Under the pieces are notes generated by a model. The model did not search any database and was not told where the DNA came from. It saw nothing but the letters and a program-made list of their open reading frames with translations. From Bacillota bacterium (GTDB lineage: Bacteria > Bacillota_A > Clostridia > Acetivibrionales > DUMB01), in NCBI GenBank assembly GCA_023621975.1, contig JAMOAC010000540.1, forward strand, positions 1-5,945: a stretch of DNA of 5,945 nucleotides, given 5' to 3'. A program made the translations under genes and the position numbers. Numbering within the stretch: the stretch's first letter is position 1; each line of letters begins with the position of its first letter. Shown piece by piece: positions 5,196 to 5,945 of this stretch.

Positions 5196-5651
5196 ATGAG
5201 CGGTGCTGTTATATCCAGGGCAACATATGAATACCTTGTACAACACCTAGTAAATATTGAGGATGAAAAAACCAACGTGATAAATGAATTTTACCCTGAA
5301 GAAACATTCGAAAAAAGGGAGTTCGAGAAATTTATTGCTGATTATATATCAACTATAGAATCCTTTTTGGAAAAAGCTTCAGATAACAGTCGAACAGAGC
5401 TGCATCTCCCTTTTGTGACTATAGGAAGCATTGTTGAAATTGCAGAAGTGGATTCCGGTGAATTAAGCACTGTTCAGATTGTGTCCCCATTCTTTGATAA
5501 AAACATCACGGACGTGGATTGTGCATCCTATTTGTCACCCGTAGGAAAAGCCCTGCTTTTGAAAAGAGTTAATGATAAAGTAAAGGTTTCAACACCTATC
5601 GGAGAATTTAACTATACGGTTAAATCCATAAAAATTCCTGCAGAACAGTAA
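5196..5651 (+). CDS. GreA/GreB-family C-terminal-domain protein (small elongation-factor-like)
   Basis: The protein is 151 residues from the ATG at 5196. Its C-terminal half (about 75-147) has the FKBP-like GreA/GreB domain: TIGSIVEIAEVDSGELSTVQ, then SYLSPVGKALLLKRVNDKVKV and a closing TPIGEFNYTVKSI strand, as in GreA. That domain lets the family dock on RNA polymerase near the secondary channel. The N-terminal half (about 5-62) is helical and charged and could form an antiparallel coiled coil. However, the canonical GreA tip GDLxENxEY is absent; the apparent turn reads NEFYPEETFEKREF. It may therefore be a Gre-like modulator or competitor, comparable in size to Rnk, rather than a true transcript-cleavage factor. 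It is expressed from its own strong promoter, downstream of a tRNA terminator, and converges on metA. Domain identity is good; precise role is open. Confidence 0.82.
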   Translation: MSGAVISRATYEYLVQHLVNIEDEKTNVINEFYPEETFEKREFEKFIADYISTIESFLEKASDNSRTELHLPFVTIGSIVEIAEVDSGELSTVQIVSPFFDKNITDVDCASYLSPVGKALLLKRVNDKVKVSTPIGEFNYTVKSIKIPAEQ

Positions 5652-5717
5652 TATTGAGACGGAGACAGATCAGTATGAAATAAGGATATACTTCATATGA
5701 ATCTGTCTCCGAATATT
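5650..5717. terminator. long stem-loop between convergent genes, probable bidirectional terminator
   Basis: CGGAGACAGAT (5660-5670) pairs perfectly with ATCTGTCTCCG (5701-5711). Inside, TATGAA (5674-5679) pairs with TTCATA (5692-5697). Outside, AATATT (5650-5655) pairs with AATATT (5712-5717), leaving GAGA bulged. The arms fill the whole gap between the Gre-like stop (5651) and the metA stop (5718). T-rich sequence follows on the plus strand (AATATTTTA), but a clean U-run is missing, so termination efficiency is uncertain. Confidence 0.55.
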
Positions 5718-5945
5718 TTACTTGGCCTTACCCAGTTCATCTAAATTATATGGTGTTTCCTGATATACATAGTAATTAAGCCAGTTGCAGAAAAGCAAAT
5801 TGGCATGGCCTCTCCAATTAACTATGGGCTCTTTGGTAGGATCGTCATCAGGAAAATAATTTTTGGGTATTTGTATATCTATGCCCTTGGCTATATCGCG
5901 CTCATATTCATACTTTAATGTCAAAGGATCATATTCAGAGTGCCC
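5718..5945 (-). CDS. metA: homoserine O-acyltransferase MetA, C-terminal part (5' end outside window)
   Basis: Only the last 75 codons lie in the window. The frame stays open to the window edge, and the TTG at 5924 is internal. The visible sequence opens with GHSEYD, which holds the catalytic His and Glu equivalent to H235 and E237 of E. coli MetA. The Arg equivalent to R249 follows 14 residues after the His in YERD. The family C terminus is then clear: [28 protein letters not shown] and ETPYNL. The enzyme acylates the hydroxyl of L-homoserine in the cytoplasm, the first committed step of methionine synthesis. Whether it uses acetyl-CoA or succinyl-CoA depends on residues upstream of the window, so I do not choose. 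It converges on the Gre-like gene across the 5650-5717 stem-loop. Confidence 0.95.
   Translation of the reverse strand, partial: GHSEYDPLTLKYEYERDIAKGIDIQIPKNYFPDDDPTKEPIVNWRGHANLLFCNWLNYYVYQETPYNLDELGKAK

Overview
The window reads as ordinary chromosome of an anaerobic, spore-forming Firmicute of the class Clostridia. The evidence is a YtvI-type (sporulation-annotated) membrane protein, a DegS/DegU pair, an ECF-type vitamin transporter subunit, AT-rich spacers with consensus sigma-A promoters, and strong G-rich Shine-Dalgarno sites. Genus is not determinable from the sequence alone. There is no insertion sequence, phage gene, CRISPR array or other sign of a mobile island. No stretch longer than about 230 bases lacks a gene.

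Left part, plus strand (1-1582): the 3' part of an AI-2E/YtvI-family permease that enters from outside the window, then a 201-residue soluble protein I do not recognise. The unknown gene converges on a minus-strand pair (1600-2719): an ECF transporter S component followed, with a 23-nt overlap, by a class I SAM methyltransferase. A hairpin spanning both 3' ends probably terminates transcription from both sides.

Middle, minus strand (2774-4757): a degS-degU two-component operon with its own candidate extended -10 promoter and a strong intrinsic terminator. The kinase and response regulator genes overlap by 23 nt. The terminator lies between degU and the transporter gene, so it either closes the degSU operon, works as an attenuator for the transporter pair, or both.

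Right part (4856-5945): a tRNA-Lys(CUU) gene with a perfect TTGACA-N17-TATAAT promoter and its own terminator. Next is a small GreA/GreB-fold protein behind another strong promoter; its transcript should begin with a perfect 16-bp hairpin. Converging on it is the 3' end of metA (homoserine O-acyltransferase), and a long imperfect stem-loop fills the gap between the two genes.

Functionally the window combines regulation (DegSU, Gre-like factor), translation (tRNA-Lys), methionine biosynthesis (MetA) and membrane transport. Only degS with degU, and the transporter with the methyltransferase, are clearly co-transcribed pairs. I see no clearly new multi-gene system. The points most worth a second look are the 5' hairpin of the Gre-like gene, the orphan transporter/methyltransferase pair with its possible attenuator, and the unrecognised 201-residue protein.
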